Origin: Gossypium raimondii
Taxonomy: Eukaryota; Streptophyta; Magnoliopsida; Malvales; Malvaceae
Direction of reading: 5' to 3'
Assembly (NCBI RefSeq): GCF_025698545.1
Contig: NC_068567.1
Span: forward strand, 60,710,705-60,774,704
DNA length: 64,000 nucleotides
Numbering within the stretch: the first letter of the stretch is position 1; each line of letters begins with the position of its first letter. This document shows, in pieces, positions 48,987 through 61,443 of this stretch. The notes beneath the pieces were generated by a model, which had not been told where the DNA came from, searched no databases, and saw only the letters and a list, made by a program, of their open reading frames with translations. A program made the translations under genes and the position numbers.

Positions 48987-50035
48987 GGGTAAACTACACT
49001 TAAGGTTACTAAACTATTAGTAAGTTTATGTTTTTGTTACTCAACTTCAAGAAGTTACAAAATGGTCATTGAACCATTCACAAAATTTTATTTAAGTCAC
49101 TAGGTTTTTAAGTTTTTGTTTTTATTCTTAAAGTCTAACTAACAAGCTTCAAACAATGATTCGATGACCGATACGATGGACCAGTACCCATTGACAAGTA
49201 GATGAATATATTTTAAATTCAAATTGATATGGTGATTAGTGCCGGAGATCAGAGAATAAAATTATTTGGATTTTATTGACAGATTTGTGAAGTTAAAATT
49301 TATTCATGAAAAAAAAAGGTAAAAATTTCTCCCCAGTCCCTCTCAATTATGATATTGAACAAGTTGGTCTGTCTCAAAAAAATCATAGCAATTTAATCCC
49401 TGTCAATTTTGAAAGCGAGCAACTAAGGACAATTAATCACAACATTAATGTTTTTCGTCAATTTTACATGTATTTGACTGGTATAATAACAATTAGCTGT
49501 TCTAGTTTACAAATTCTATCATTTAGGTCATGATTTAACAATTTTATCCCGCAATATATTTGTAAATGTGTAAATATCGAGACTAAATTTGTTGAAACTT
49601 TTTAAAATCAATACCAATTTAATAAAATATGTAAGCTTTGAGGGCTAAATTTGTTAGTACATCAATCAAAATTATGCACAATTGACAAAAGATATTAACA
49701 CCATAATTAATTGTTCTTAATTACTCACTTTAAAAATTGACAGGGATGAAACTGTTCCAATTTTTTTAGAGGGACTAGTTTGCTTAATGTCAAAATTGGG
49801 AGGGATTGAAGATGCATTTTTATTGAAAAACTAAACTATAAAAGAGAAGGGGATGGAGAGTTTTCGATTAGTGTAGGCAATGCAAATAGAAAAGGGCATA
49901 TAATAACGATTTTAATAACCTAATGACTTAAATGAAAACTTACAAATAGTTTAGTGACAATTTTATAATTTTTTTAAATTTAATAATTAAAACATAAACT
50001 TACTAATAATTTAGTTAACTCGGCTGAAGTTTACC
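48987..50035. repeat. Dispersed MITE family 1, copy D, carrying a second MITE inside it
   Basis: Ends: GGGTAAACTACACTTAAGG on the left and the inverse CGGCTGAAGTTTACC on the right. Core words match copies A to C (GATTCGATGACCGATACG). It is split at about 49315-49800 by another inverted-repeat element. Its right end is about 560 bp upstream of the PABP start codon. Confidence 0.7.
49315..49800. mobile_element. Nested MITE inside copy D
   Basis: Its left arm (CCCCAGTCCCTCTCAATTAT, ATCCCTGTCAATTTTGAAAG, ACTAAGGACAATTAATC) is the inverse of the right arm (TTAATTGTTCTTAATTACTC, TTAAAAATTGACAGGGATG, CAAAATTGGGAGGGATTGAA). Removing it rejoins the family-1 sequence seen uninterrupted in copy A (CATGAAAAAAGAACTGAA). 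No coding capacity. Confidence 0.72.
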
Positions 50036-50149
50036 ATTATTATTTTTTTACTTTGTCATTTGGGGGGCCCAAAAAGAAAAACCCTCTCCTACCAAATCCA
50101 AGGGTGGAGATTTCATCCTGAGATCCCATCTTAGGGTTTACTACAGAAA

Positions 50150-50592
50150 CAAACCTCCGAACATATATTTACTCATTTATATGTTCAGTTCTCTCGCCTT
50201 ATCAGCTACACCTTAAAAAATCTCTCTTTTTCTTCTTCATTTTCCAACATCACCTTCTCACGCGCCGCCGCCGCCTACTCTTCCGCCGGCGGGAAATATC
50301 CATTCCCTTTTCTTTCCCTTCCCTCTCCTCCCTTTTATTAAAAAAAAGAAGAAAAAAAAGGTCACCTAAACAAAACAAAGTTTGCTTCTTTAGGAAAGGT
50401 TTTTTCAAAAGCACTTGAGATTTTACCATATCATTTACTATCACAATTATTTTACTCGTTAAGGTTTGTTTGATTAATAACAAGAGGAGAGGGAAGAAAG
50501 AAGAAAAAAACCCCAAAAAAAAGAAAGAGAAGGAAAGAGAAAAAAGAGTTTTTTTTGTTGGGTTTTTAGCTGTTGGTTTAGGGTTTTCAAAG
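50150..50592 (+). promoter_or_regulatory. PABP leader region with CT-rich and A-rich tracts
   Basis: CT-rich run at 50220-50330, A-rich runs at 50338-50360 and 50500-50548. The frame containing the PABP ATG is open upstream to an in-frame ATG at 50470, giving a Lys-rich 41-residue extension that is not family-like. The TSS is not determined. Confidence 0.5.
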
Positions 50593-53500
50593 ATGGCGCA
50601 TGTTCAAGTTCAGGGACAAAGTGGGGGCGTTAACAATGGATCTGGTGGAGCCAATAACCAGTTTGTAACCTCGCTATATGTTGGGGATTTGGATCCAAGT
50701 GTGACCGAGACTCAGCTTTATGAGTACTTTAACCATATTGGTCAGCTGCTTACGGTTCGGTTATGCACCGATTTGTCGACCCGGAGGTCCCTTGGTTATG
50801 GTTATGTCAACTATGGCAATCCCCAAGATGGTGAGTATTTAGTTTTTTTTCTCAGCTTAAAGTTCCTTTTTTTTATATTGTAGATTTGATGATTCACTAA
50901 TAATGGATAGTTGCTTTAGTTAGTATTTTAAACAGTGTTCACATATATATGTTTAGTCGATTTGCATCTAGTTTTAATGAATGATAGAATGAAAGAGATT
51001 AAGTGATTAGTTTTGCTTCAATTATTGTGAACCTGATATAGGCAGGAAACTAAGATGTAAGTTTCGGTTGTGTTTGTTGAAGTTTATGCTCAATGTGCGG
51101 TTTTGCTGATGATTTTCATGTTCAGATGAGGATTCTGGCTATGTTATTGATTATATACATGTAACAAAACACCATTTTGTCTCGGTTTGGATTGTATGTA
51201 TTGAGCAGCTGAAAATTTTCCTCTGGAGGTTTGGACCACTTGGTTGATGCCGTGTGAGCCATATTTATCAGCCAAATGTAAACTATGTCTATTTAATGTC
51301 GAGGGTATGACTATTTAACCTTAAGCCGGAGATAAAATAGGAAATGCTATTAATGTGCTTGTTAAACAGATAGTAAAGGAGAATGTTTGTAATGATTAAA
51401 AAAGAATGCCGGATAACGGCCTAACAGAAATCGTGTTGTCCGTAACATATTTTTTGCTGTTAAATGATTTTTTTGTTACCTTATCAGGTTTCCTTGTAAA
51501 TATTATTAACTAAGTTGGTTTCTATCAGCAAGATTGAGATCAAATTGAGCGTTAGCTTTTCATTATCTTAATCACTGAATCCTCAACTCTGTTTACTTAC
51601 AGCTGCAAGGGCATTGGAACTTCTGAATTTCACTCCTCTGAATGGAAAGCCTATCCGGATTATGTATTCCAACCGTGACCCCAGTCTTCGTAAAAGTGGT
51701 GCAGGGAATATATTCATCAAGGTAATAGAAGTTGTCAGTCATGTGGATTCTTTTGCTGCTTTGTTTTAAAAAATCTGTTCTTAATGTATCTCTTATGGTT
51801 TGTGTTGTGTTTGTTCTCCGTGAATATGGCAGAATTTAGACAAGGGAATCGACCAAAAAGCTTTGCATGATACGTTTTCTGCATTTGGAAACATTCTCTC
51901 TTGCAAGCTAGCCACAGATTCTTCCGGCCAATCAAAAGGTTACGGGTTTGTACAATTTGACAACGAAGAATCTGCCCAAAAAGCAATTGAGAAGTTGAAT
52001 GGTATGCTATTGAATGATAAGCAAGTCTATGTGGGCCCTTTTGTTCGCAAGCAAGAAAGAGATACTTCTACTAGCAAGACAAAATTTAACAATGTCTACG
52101 TAAAGAATCTCTCGGAATCAACTACCGATGAAGACTTGAATCAAACTTTTGGTGAATTTGGTCCGATCACTAGTGCTGTGGTAATGAGGGATGCTGATGG
52201 GAAATCCAAGGGCTTTGGGTTTATCAACTTCGAGAACGCAGATGACGCTGCTAGAGCCGTTGAGTCCCTCAATGGAAAGAAATTTGACGATAAGGAGTGG
52301 TTTGTCGGGAAAGCTCAAAAAAAATCTGAAAGGGAGGCTGAACTGAAACATCGATTTGAGCAGACAATGAAAGAGGCAGCAGATAAATTTCAAGGAGCGA
52401 ACTTGTATGTCAAGAATTTGGATGATAGCATAAGTGACGAAAAGCTTAAAGAGCTATTCTCTCAATATGGTACCATAACATCATGCAAGGTGCGTTACCT
52501 TATTCTCTAGAATAGCTAAGTTCAATGAATTTTGGTACTGAGTTGGCTGATCCTGTCATTAAATGTTACAGGTTATGCGGGACCCTAGTGGAATAAGTAA
52601 AGGATCAGGGTTTGTTGCGTTTTCGACCCCAGAAGAAGCTTCTAGAGCTGTAAGTTGTTAAAGGTATACGTATTCCCATGACCTTATCATGTATCATAAT
52701 CTTTCTCTTGGTATAACAGCTTGCAGAGATGAATGGCAAAATGGTTATCAACAAACCTCTCTATGTTGCACAAGCTCAAAGGAAGGAAGATAGGAGAGCC
52801 AGGTTGCAGGTGTGTTCTCTTGATATTTTCCGTATCTTGACCAAATTTTAGCAGCACAGAAGGATGGTTTTGTTTCTTTAATATGCTAAAGTACGTGCTG
52901 CACTTTTAACAGGCTCAGTTTTCTCAAATGCGACCACTTACAATGGCATCTTCTGTTGCACCACGAATGCCGATGTACCCACCTGGTGGTCCAGGTCTTG
53001 GACAGCAAATATTCTATGGTCAAGCACCTCCGATTTTCCCCCCTCAGGTACCTATTGATATAAGTATTTTATAGTCCTATGGGCTATATTTTTGAAATTC
53101 ATGGTTTTATTTATGGCTTTTTCTTCTGTTAGCCTGGATTTGGATATCAGCAGCAGCTTGTTCCGGGTATGAGGCCTGGCGGTGCTCCAATGCCAAATTT
53201 CTTCGTACCAATGGTTCAGCAAGGTCAACAGGGTCAGCGTCCTGGTGGGAGAAGGGCTGGAGCTGTTCAGCAAAATCAGCAACCAGTTCCATTAATGCAG
53301 CAGCAGGTTTGTTTATGACTTCTCAGATTTTGTAAAGCTCTAATACATAAGTTCATATCTTTAAAAAACTCCATCTGATTACTTCACTAAAAATGTCAGA
53401 TGCTACCCCGAGGGCGGGTCTATCGCTATCCAGTGGGGCGTGGTCTACCTGAAGTTTCGATGCCTAATGTTCCAGGAGGCATGCTTTCTGTTCCATATGA

Positions 53501-53979
53501 TATGGGCAGCATGCCAATGCGTGATGCACCACTTTCTCAACCAATTCCAATTGGAGCTTTGGCCTCGGCTCTTGCAAATGCTACTCCAGAACAGCAAAGA
53601 ACGGTACGTTGCATAATACTAGTCCCTTTCAGTCATTTGTTAAAAGGGTTAACTTGCAAACACCATGCTCAATGATATTACTTAGAAGTATCCTAGTTAA
53701 ATGAAATGTTCACATATGGTTAAATTTTAGATGCTGGGGGAGAATCTCTATCCACTTGTCGAGCAGCTGGAACCCGATGCAGCAGCCAAAGTAACAGGGA
53801 TGCTTCTGGAGATGGACCAGACGGAGGTTTTACACTTGCTCGAGTCACCAGAAGCTCTAAAAGCCAAAGTTGCAGAAGCAATGGAAGTTCTGAGGACTGT
53901 AGCACAGCAACAGCAGCAAGCTGGTGGAGCTGCTGATCAGCTGGCTTCATTGTCTTTAAATGACAACCTTGTTTCATGA
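50593..53979 (+). CDS. Poly(A)-binding protein, cytoplasmic (PABP2/4/8-like)
   Basis: Nine exons with GT-AG borders: 50593-50830, 51603-51721, 51833-52489, 52572-52649, 52720-52809, 52913-53047, 53133-53306, 53400-53603, 53731-53979. They give 647 residues. Four RRMs follow each other: RRM1 about 27-104 ([17 protein letters not shown]), RRM2 115-192 ([16 protein letters not shown]), RRM3 206-283 ([16 protein letters not shown]) and RRM4 309-386 ([16 protein letters not shown]). A Pro/Gln/Gly/Met-rich linker leads to the C-terminal MLLE domain (about 555-630, [20 protein letters not shown]). The protein coats mRNA poly(A) tails, binds eIF4G and recruits PAM2 proteins to support translation and stability. 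The start MAHVQVQGQ matches the conserved N-terminus. It appears intact. Confidence 0.97.
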
Positions 53980-55658
53980 GTTGGTAGTAGTGTTGGCCTT
54001 TAATGTGCTAAAAATGAGTTGGCTTGGTTAGAAGGATTATTGATTCAGTACTGTTTTGGAACTTGAAAAATACTGTCACTGTTATGGGGTTATAGTTGTG
54101 ACTGAACTTGGTTTTTCACTGTTCATTTTTATCTTTTTTGGATTTGGAATTTTTATTGTGTGCCTTTTGGGTGAAAATTTTTGCAGATTCATTGGCTTTT
54201 TTGAGATTGTGATTAATTTTGTTTTTTTATTTTTATTTTTATATTGCTTTTCAAGTTTTATGAGCTGATTCTGATTTTAGTTCTACTTGTTGAAAAGTGT
54301 TGGGGTTTAATTTCATGTTCCAAAAAGAGTTGAAATATCCATTTTAAACTATGTTAAAAAGTAAAATTAATTTAAATTATAATTTATGAAATGTTAAAAT
54401 TACATATCTTAATTTTGCAAATTCAAATATATTTTAATTTATATGTCATAATTTTAGAATTTCTTTTTAGGTTAGAATTAACTTGGGAAATATATTTTAA
54501 TTTATATATCATAATTTTAGAATTTCTTTTGTAGGTTAGAATTAACTTGGGGTTTCACCTAAATTAGAAAAATTAATTGCAAAATGGGGTATTTAAGAGA
54601 AGAGTATGTTTTTACGTCAACGTGTCAAGAGCACTAGTTATAAAAATAATTATTAAATAATAAATTAAATAAAAATTATGTTAATGCAAAATGTGTGGCA
54701 CCTTTTAGTTTTTTTTTTTTATAATTTGGGGTGAAGTTAAAATAAAAATTAATTTTAATTTTCATAAAATAGAAGAATAAAATTTAAAATTATACCTTAA
54801 TCACCCCAAACTAAAAGGAAAAAATTAAAAGTGGGAAGGAGAAAAGTTGTGCACTTGACATTTTGGTTTTATCCTTTTTTTCTTAATTAAAATAATATTT
54901 TTAATTTATTTTATTAAAATATTAATTTTATAATTGATGCCACTTTGATAAATTGATGGCATTTAATTTTACTATAAAAACATCATTTTCATAAATAATC
55001 TATAATATGCTCCATTTTGTAATATCTAATAAAACCCATTAATTTGGGATTACCATCAATATTTCTTTTGTTAAAATAATCATATCTATATTTTCTTTAA
55101 TAAAATTTATCATCAACACATCCACATACTCATATCAACATATCAAATATAGACAATATCAATAGTTAAATTAAGATTTTAAATTAGAAAAAAAGGAAAA
55201 AATAAATTTGAACTTACGTAGAGAATATATTAAACGTTAATTTTTACCTAAGTTAAATGCAAAGTGTTGATTGAGTTAAATTTAAATATTTTAATATTCA
55301 ACTCGATTAAGTTTACAGAAAATTTAATATTGAAAAAAGTACTAATGAACTCTTTTATGAAATAATTGAATCTAATAATTGGAGATAAGATATTAACTAA
55401 ATTTGCAATTGAGTTGTAAATAAATAACAATTTGTTTGATTTCTAAATTGCTGAAAATTTGAAGAGGAACCCTAACAGCCGTGTTTACTATGCACAAGAT
55501 TAAGAAGCCAATTATACTGTTTTTAACACCATTCTTGGCCAAATACTACCCAGCATTGTGAAATATCAGCTTGTCAAATTATATTTGAACAATGCATTCA
55601 TACAAGCTTTCCAAAAAAAAAAAAAAACCCTTCCTAATGTGTTTCGTTAGCATCATTT
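53980..55658. other. 3' flanks of the convergent PABP and SUD1-like genes
   Basis: The PABP 3' UTR is probably 53980 to about 54300, T-rich. An AT-rich spacer follows. It includes a near-duplicate pair (TATATTTTAATTTATATGTC near 54427 and TATATTTTAATTTATATATC near 54491). The SUD1-like 3' UTR lies left of 55659, with an A-run at 55612-55627. The two genes converge here. Confidence 0.5.
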
Positions 55659-58600
55659 TTAATTAACATGCCTCAATCTCAACCCGACATCAGCATCACG
55701 GTCGAGCTGCCGGATTATTCCAGTGCCCCTCATATTAGAAACCAGTGGTGCTTCAGAGGGAGTCCCTGCTTCACTTTTCTTCTCTTGCATGTCTTCACCG
55801 AAGTTATGAAGTCGACGACCGATAAGGTATCTGTCGTCCCTAATGGAGTTGTGGAGGTTGGTGAACCAGACATGGAATCTCTTTGCACAAAAGCACAACA
55901 AGCTGAAGCCAAGGCATCCTAGCCATGCAAATCGGTAGACTGCTGAGTTAACCACTAATGGGTAGCCGAGTACAGGAAACACCCCTCGGGCTAATACGTA
56001 AGGTAAACACAATGCTGTTAGCAGCTTCATTATGATGGGAAACACAATCTCCCGCAATACCCAGAGGCCCTGAAGCCTAGAGAAACCATCTTCTCTCACC
56101 CTTTCGAACTTTATTCGCCAGCTTTCATCTACCAATGGCATCATATGATCCAGCATAACCTGTGATATAAGATATCAACTTTTGACTGTCATGGAATAAT
56201 ATCCTCCTATGTCTATCACGAAAATCTAAGACATGTCGGAACAATTTCTTTTTTCTATTGTACATAATAAATTTTGGTATAACACTTACCAGTCTAGTCC
56301 ATATCTTCAGAAAAATGAGACCTAATGCCCAATCCTGATAAAGAAGGAAAACTGGACTCTCATCCACAGGCACCCGCATGGGCACAATCACCAAAAGCTC
56401 AAAAAGCAGACCGATAAGAACAGGTATGACGAAAATCTGGACATTATAGTGCCAATGAAGATTTCTTAGTTAGGATATTGGGAACAACAAAACAAGTAGA
56501 AAACCAGATTATGCCAGATCACATACCCATATTGATAAGAGCACTGAGCTCTTGATGACAATGGCACTCCACTTCCAGATTTGGCTCAACAGAACTGCAG
56601 CCCTCTTTGTTCTTATGTGCTCAATGGTGTATCTAGCCCCAGCCATGGCTGTCCAAATGAAATAGCTTCCAATGACGAAAGCATAAAGGTCTACAATGAA
56701 GAAAAAAACCCATTTAGCACCAAATTATAAAGGAGACATTATAAGGGGGAAAAAGTGAAACTACATTACCATTGCACTTAATGCCATGAGTTATTGGGAG
56801 AAGAGGAATTGCATTGAATAGCGCGCGTCCAAGTGATATCGGTACTACTATTAAGGCAGAGTTAAATATAAGCAGGGTCATCCAAGCAATGACCAGCAAC
56901 AGCACAATGCGAAGAACAAAGCTGTACCTGCTAAAGAATACATCAATAAAATTTACAAAGCTAATTAGAAACAAAGACAAAAAGGAACAAAGCAGAAATT
57001 ATGATATCAATATGTGTGTGTATAAATAACTGGCGAAGTGATATAGCTGCCAACATTGCACATTGACAGGCACAGAATATCCAGTCCTTAATTGCAGGAT
57101 TTAGAAATTAACAACTAACTACTTGAGAAAATTTATTTGGATGAATCGGATATAAAAGAATAACTTGAATACTCATCCCAGAAAATGGTAAAAATTCATA
57201 TCATTCTAATACATCAAAAAGAAAAGGGAGTTAAAATGTCCAGCAAATAAATCTAAAGCCTACACACTATCCGACGTCAATAATAACATTCCTGTAATGC
57301 ATAGTCAATGATTTTTTTTAAATGTTTAGAGTTTAAGTAAAGCCTACACATTCTAGTAATGAATGTACAATCTTAGAGCAGAGGTGCATGGAAATATACC
57401 GTCAAACAAAATGAAGACAGACTAAATACTGAGTGCAATTAAAGCAGACACATCAAATAATATTGTCAATCAAAAGCACCATATAACTTACTCTGAATCA
57501 GTTTGTTCATCCTCATCAAACTCCTCCGCAACACTAGAGTTCCCTGATGCCATGAGGCCTCTATTTGGATCATCATCAGCAGCAAATGCAACCATGGGCT
57601 GTTCCTGTCCACCTAGTTGCACAACCTGCAGTCTATCCTGTTGTCCTGGTTCCACATTAACATTGTCTTGGCCACCATTCTCCTCAGGGCTGGGAAGTAA
57701 AAAGTCTGTTAAGCCTAATGCCCAGCCAACTGCAGTGAACCAATAGCGCAAAAGAGACTTGATTGTTGCCCTCAATTTAAAATGCTCAACAGCAAAAGGA
57801 ATGCATATTTGAAAGAGAAGCATGTCAGCTGGAATCTCGGTAAATGGATCAGATACCCTGCAACAAACAAGTCATTTAAATGGAAGCTAACAAGAAGTAT
57901 ACATGAGTGCAGAAATGAGAAAAGGTATGAGCAAATCTTACGATATATCAAGTGGGAAAATAGAGGGCACCATCCTCATAGCAAGCTTGACAGGCAAAAA
58001 TACCAGCATCACAATCAAACTCCCATAAACAGCAACAGATAACAAGACCCTCCGAGCATGCTTGTGTACAGGATCATCGATTAAATCACGGAAAGGGTTG
58101 TAGTTTGGATCGGCTGGATCTCGCAGGAAGTACAGAACTCCATTTCGTAATACCTGCCCTTAACAAAAATGATATTATAAGACTCATGCTACAATATGGT
58201 AACAGCTTCCAAATAAAATAAATCATACTATGGAAAAGAGGATTACCCCTCGAAGAAGGCTGACAAAGATGCTTATTTGTAGCATGTACACAATTCCTAC
58301 AACCCAATGTATCAATGAGCTTGCTAAAGGTGAAACCGAGAAGAACTGAACTCTTTGAGACATTGATTTCCCAAACATTCTTATAGTACATACATCTAGC
58401 CACCATCCACACATCAAAGGGAACACCCCAAGCTCAATTACAAGCAGGAAAGCAACTTTAATCATTGTCATCAGATGCCTCATTGCTGCCAAGAACTGCC
58501 TGAAGAGGGATGGCATTGTCTCGGCTATTGAAGCAATTCCATAGAATCTCCCCATTGACAAAGGCTCGCCCCTAGTGTACCTAATCAAAGTGACAATACC

Positions 58601-61443
58601 CAGGTAGAAGAAGACTAAAGAGAATATAAACATGTAGCCAATAGCAAGAGTTGTAACATCAGAGAGTCTTGATGCTCCAATGGTTACTCCTTTCAAAAGA
58701 TCTGCTGAAAATGGTGCACTTGTGTTGCTTGAAACTTCAGCGATTGCAGTAGAGTTTGCTTTCAACATTTCTGCAACCTGGCCACGCATGCCATTTTCTT
58801 GGCCTTCAGATGTTAAATTCGTAACAGCAGTTAATGCATTCTTCAATGTGATGTTTGCTAAGGAAAGGGCAGTATCTGTCAGTGGCATGACTACTGACAG
58901 CACCGGACCACTTGCAGAAGAGAAAAGCCAAGATACATAATACAGAATGATCCGGCCTATAGAGAAAGGCACAAAAATTACAACACCAAGGAATATCATA
59001 TTGCTTGCTAGAACCTGCGGGAATGGATCATCAAGTCATCAAAGAATATCGTGCTAACCAGGGAAAAAGGCTAAAAATTAAACATTGCATTAGCATCATG
59101 GAGATTGAGAGTTCCTAGCTGACATCATGCAATTCAAATTAGTACCATATAAAGGAACACAATTATAAGATTATATTTAGAGCCAGGGTAATGCATAAAA
59201 CCATAAAATCATAGAATGCCATCTATTGTCAGTATTTTGGAAGTGGGTACATTTAAAGGAATAGTAATAGACGCATGAATTGCACTCTTAGAGACAGCAG
59301 AATATTCAGGATGAAGTTTCCTCCATTAAGAATATAACAATGCAAACAATCATCAGGCATCCAACCAAGAAAACAGCGGAAAACCGGTCATTTTGATCAC
59401 TCAATGAAGTCCTAAGCTATAAGTCTTATCAAATTTCAATTTACACTAAACCTATGCCACTTGACACAATATCACTCAAATCATCCTTTGTTTAGATCGA
59501 TGATAAGTGATAAGCTAGTCTCAGTGCCTAAAGGTTCCCAAGAAAAATCCCAAAGAAGAAGTCAAGTCAAGCATTAATAAGAAAATGTCAATTAGAACTT
59601 AAGAACCAAAGAGACTTACAGTAAATGCATTCTCAACCAAATGGAAAACAGGACCCTGCATGCCGACAAGCTCATCAAAAGGTACATCCTCAGCACCATC
59701 AGCATCATCCAGGCCATCAAACATCTGTTCAACATGAGCTTCAAGACGAGCTGCCTGCATTTCCCAACGTGCAGCCACATTTTCAGCATTCCTTCTGATC
59801 ATTTGACCGGCTCCACCAATAGCTTGTGCTCCACCAGCATCTTCACCATTTCCATCACCAGCTAAATTCCTATTAGCTTGTCCTGGGGGTCGTCTAGCAG
59901 CACGAGCACCATTCCTATCCACTTCCTCTTCTCTCTCAACATCTCCTCCAAGCTCTTGCAAATGCCGAAAATAATCCCTCAAAGAAGTGGCTCCAAGAAA
60001 AATAAACACAATGCTAGCAGAAAGTAGGAACCCATGCAAGCAATCAGTAAGAATGACCGTGGTTGAAATATGGCTCAAGAATAATCTCTGAGCTTCACCA
60101 AAACTCCTCACAAAAGCCAACCGCCATATCCAAAAGGTAATGAAAGGTATAATGAGGAGCCAAACTGAAAGTACAAAACTAAGGCGCAAAAAGAACTGTA
60201 GAACATGACAAGCTTTCATTGCCATCCCAACAACAAACTCCTGAAAAGGAAGCCTTGCTGGAGCATTCTCAGCATACACGGGAGAGAAAGAAAATGCATG
60301 CTTGCAAACCTGCAAAGCAAGTCAAGCATAGTTTTAAAATCACATATAAGAAAAGGGGACAGATAGAAAGATACAAGTAGTAGAAGCTTAGAGAAAGACA
60401 GACATAAATAAACAGAGACAGGAGTTAGGGAACTGGCTCTCACGCAGCTAGTATTATGAGATGCCATATAAAATGAGAAGCCATGCTCACAACATGGAAG
60501 CAGAAAGTATCCCTAGATCAGCAAACTTCCCCAAAAGCTATGAACTCCATTCATATTGTGGTACTAATGCGGAATCAACACTTGTGCATGTCCTTTTAGC
60601 CATCAAAACCTATAAGTTCAAGGCTAATCGCTAACAGCATTAAATTTATGTCTTTGATCATGTGTTAGTCAGTTTGAAATAGGTGTGTCAGAACGCATGA
60701 GAATCATTAGAAAACCATGCTTCTCATCAACCGTATGACAGCAACCACCATCCAGTTGGAAGCATAGCTTGGCAAATTAAAATAACAAAAGTAAATTTGT
60801 TCTTTTCAAAGTATACGGACCTAGCAAGAGAAATCTCCCAAGATTTTCATCTTCAATGACATTCTTTATTATAAAGATAACCAGCAAAAATAAATTAAAA
60901 GAAAAGCCAACAATTGTCTTAATTTCTTAATCACCTTTGTTAATCATCAAATAATCATACCAAAATCAAACACCAAATCATGAAATTTAATTAAAAATAA
61001 ACCTAAAACCCTAACTGAAATTAACCTAATCAACGAAAACAGCTTTCATACAAAAAGCGATTACAAAAAAAGAATCTAACCTCGCATTGGCGAGCATTGC
61101 TGTGATTCAACCATTGAAGAAGGCACTCCTGATGGACATATTTAATACTGCCGCTACACGCGCAAGGGTATCGAAGCGGATTCTCTGCATCGCCTGGGTT
61201 CCGGCAGATCCTGCAAACGTCTTCCTCTTCCTCCTCCTCCTCCATATCCGCACCATACTTCGCCTCCGCCGCCGCCCCGAAAGACATCGACGATGACGTC
61301 GCTTTTTCTTCCATCTCTGACGATGCGGACGACGTTGATGGCAACGGATGTATGTTGTCTGCGATAACGGCAACGGTCGAAGAAGCGGCGCTATCGCCGC
61401 CCGGAGGATGAGGAAGAGGCGGAGCCGCGGGAGCGATCTCCAT
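55659..61443 (-). CDS. SUD1: ER membrane RING-CH E3 ubiquitin ligase, DOA10/MARCH6 type (SUD1-like)
   Basis: Nine exons with GT-AG borders: 61443-61081, 60309-59620, 59014-58247, 58153-57942, 57857-57492, 56927-56770, 56690-56527, 56436-56290, 56159-55659. They give 1122 residues; Arabidopsis SUD1 has 1108. An acidic N-terminus leads to a RING-CH zinc finger with Cys77, Cys80, Cys94, Cys96, His104, Cys107, Cys120 and Cys123 (VCRIC, CACSGSIKYVHQECLLQWL, CEVC). The last pair spans the exon 1/2 border. Many membrane segments follow (for example FVLSVWLLIIPFITFWIW and FVLRIVLLLVIAWMTLLIF). The family is an ER-associated degradation ligase; Arabidopsis SUD1 affects HMG-CoA reductase activity and cuticular wax. 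The start at 61443 (MEIAPAAPPL) is the first Met in frame before the finger. Intact as read. Confidence 0.95.

Noticed and set aside
50470-50592. N-terminal Lys-rich extension of PABP
   Set aside because: The family start MAHVQVQ is at 50593; the extension translates an A-rich leader.
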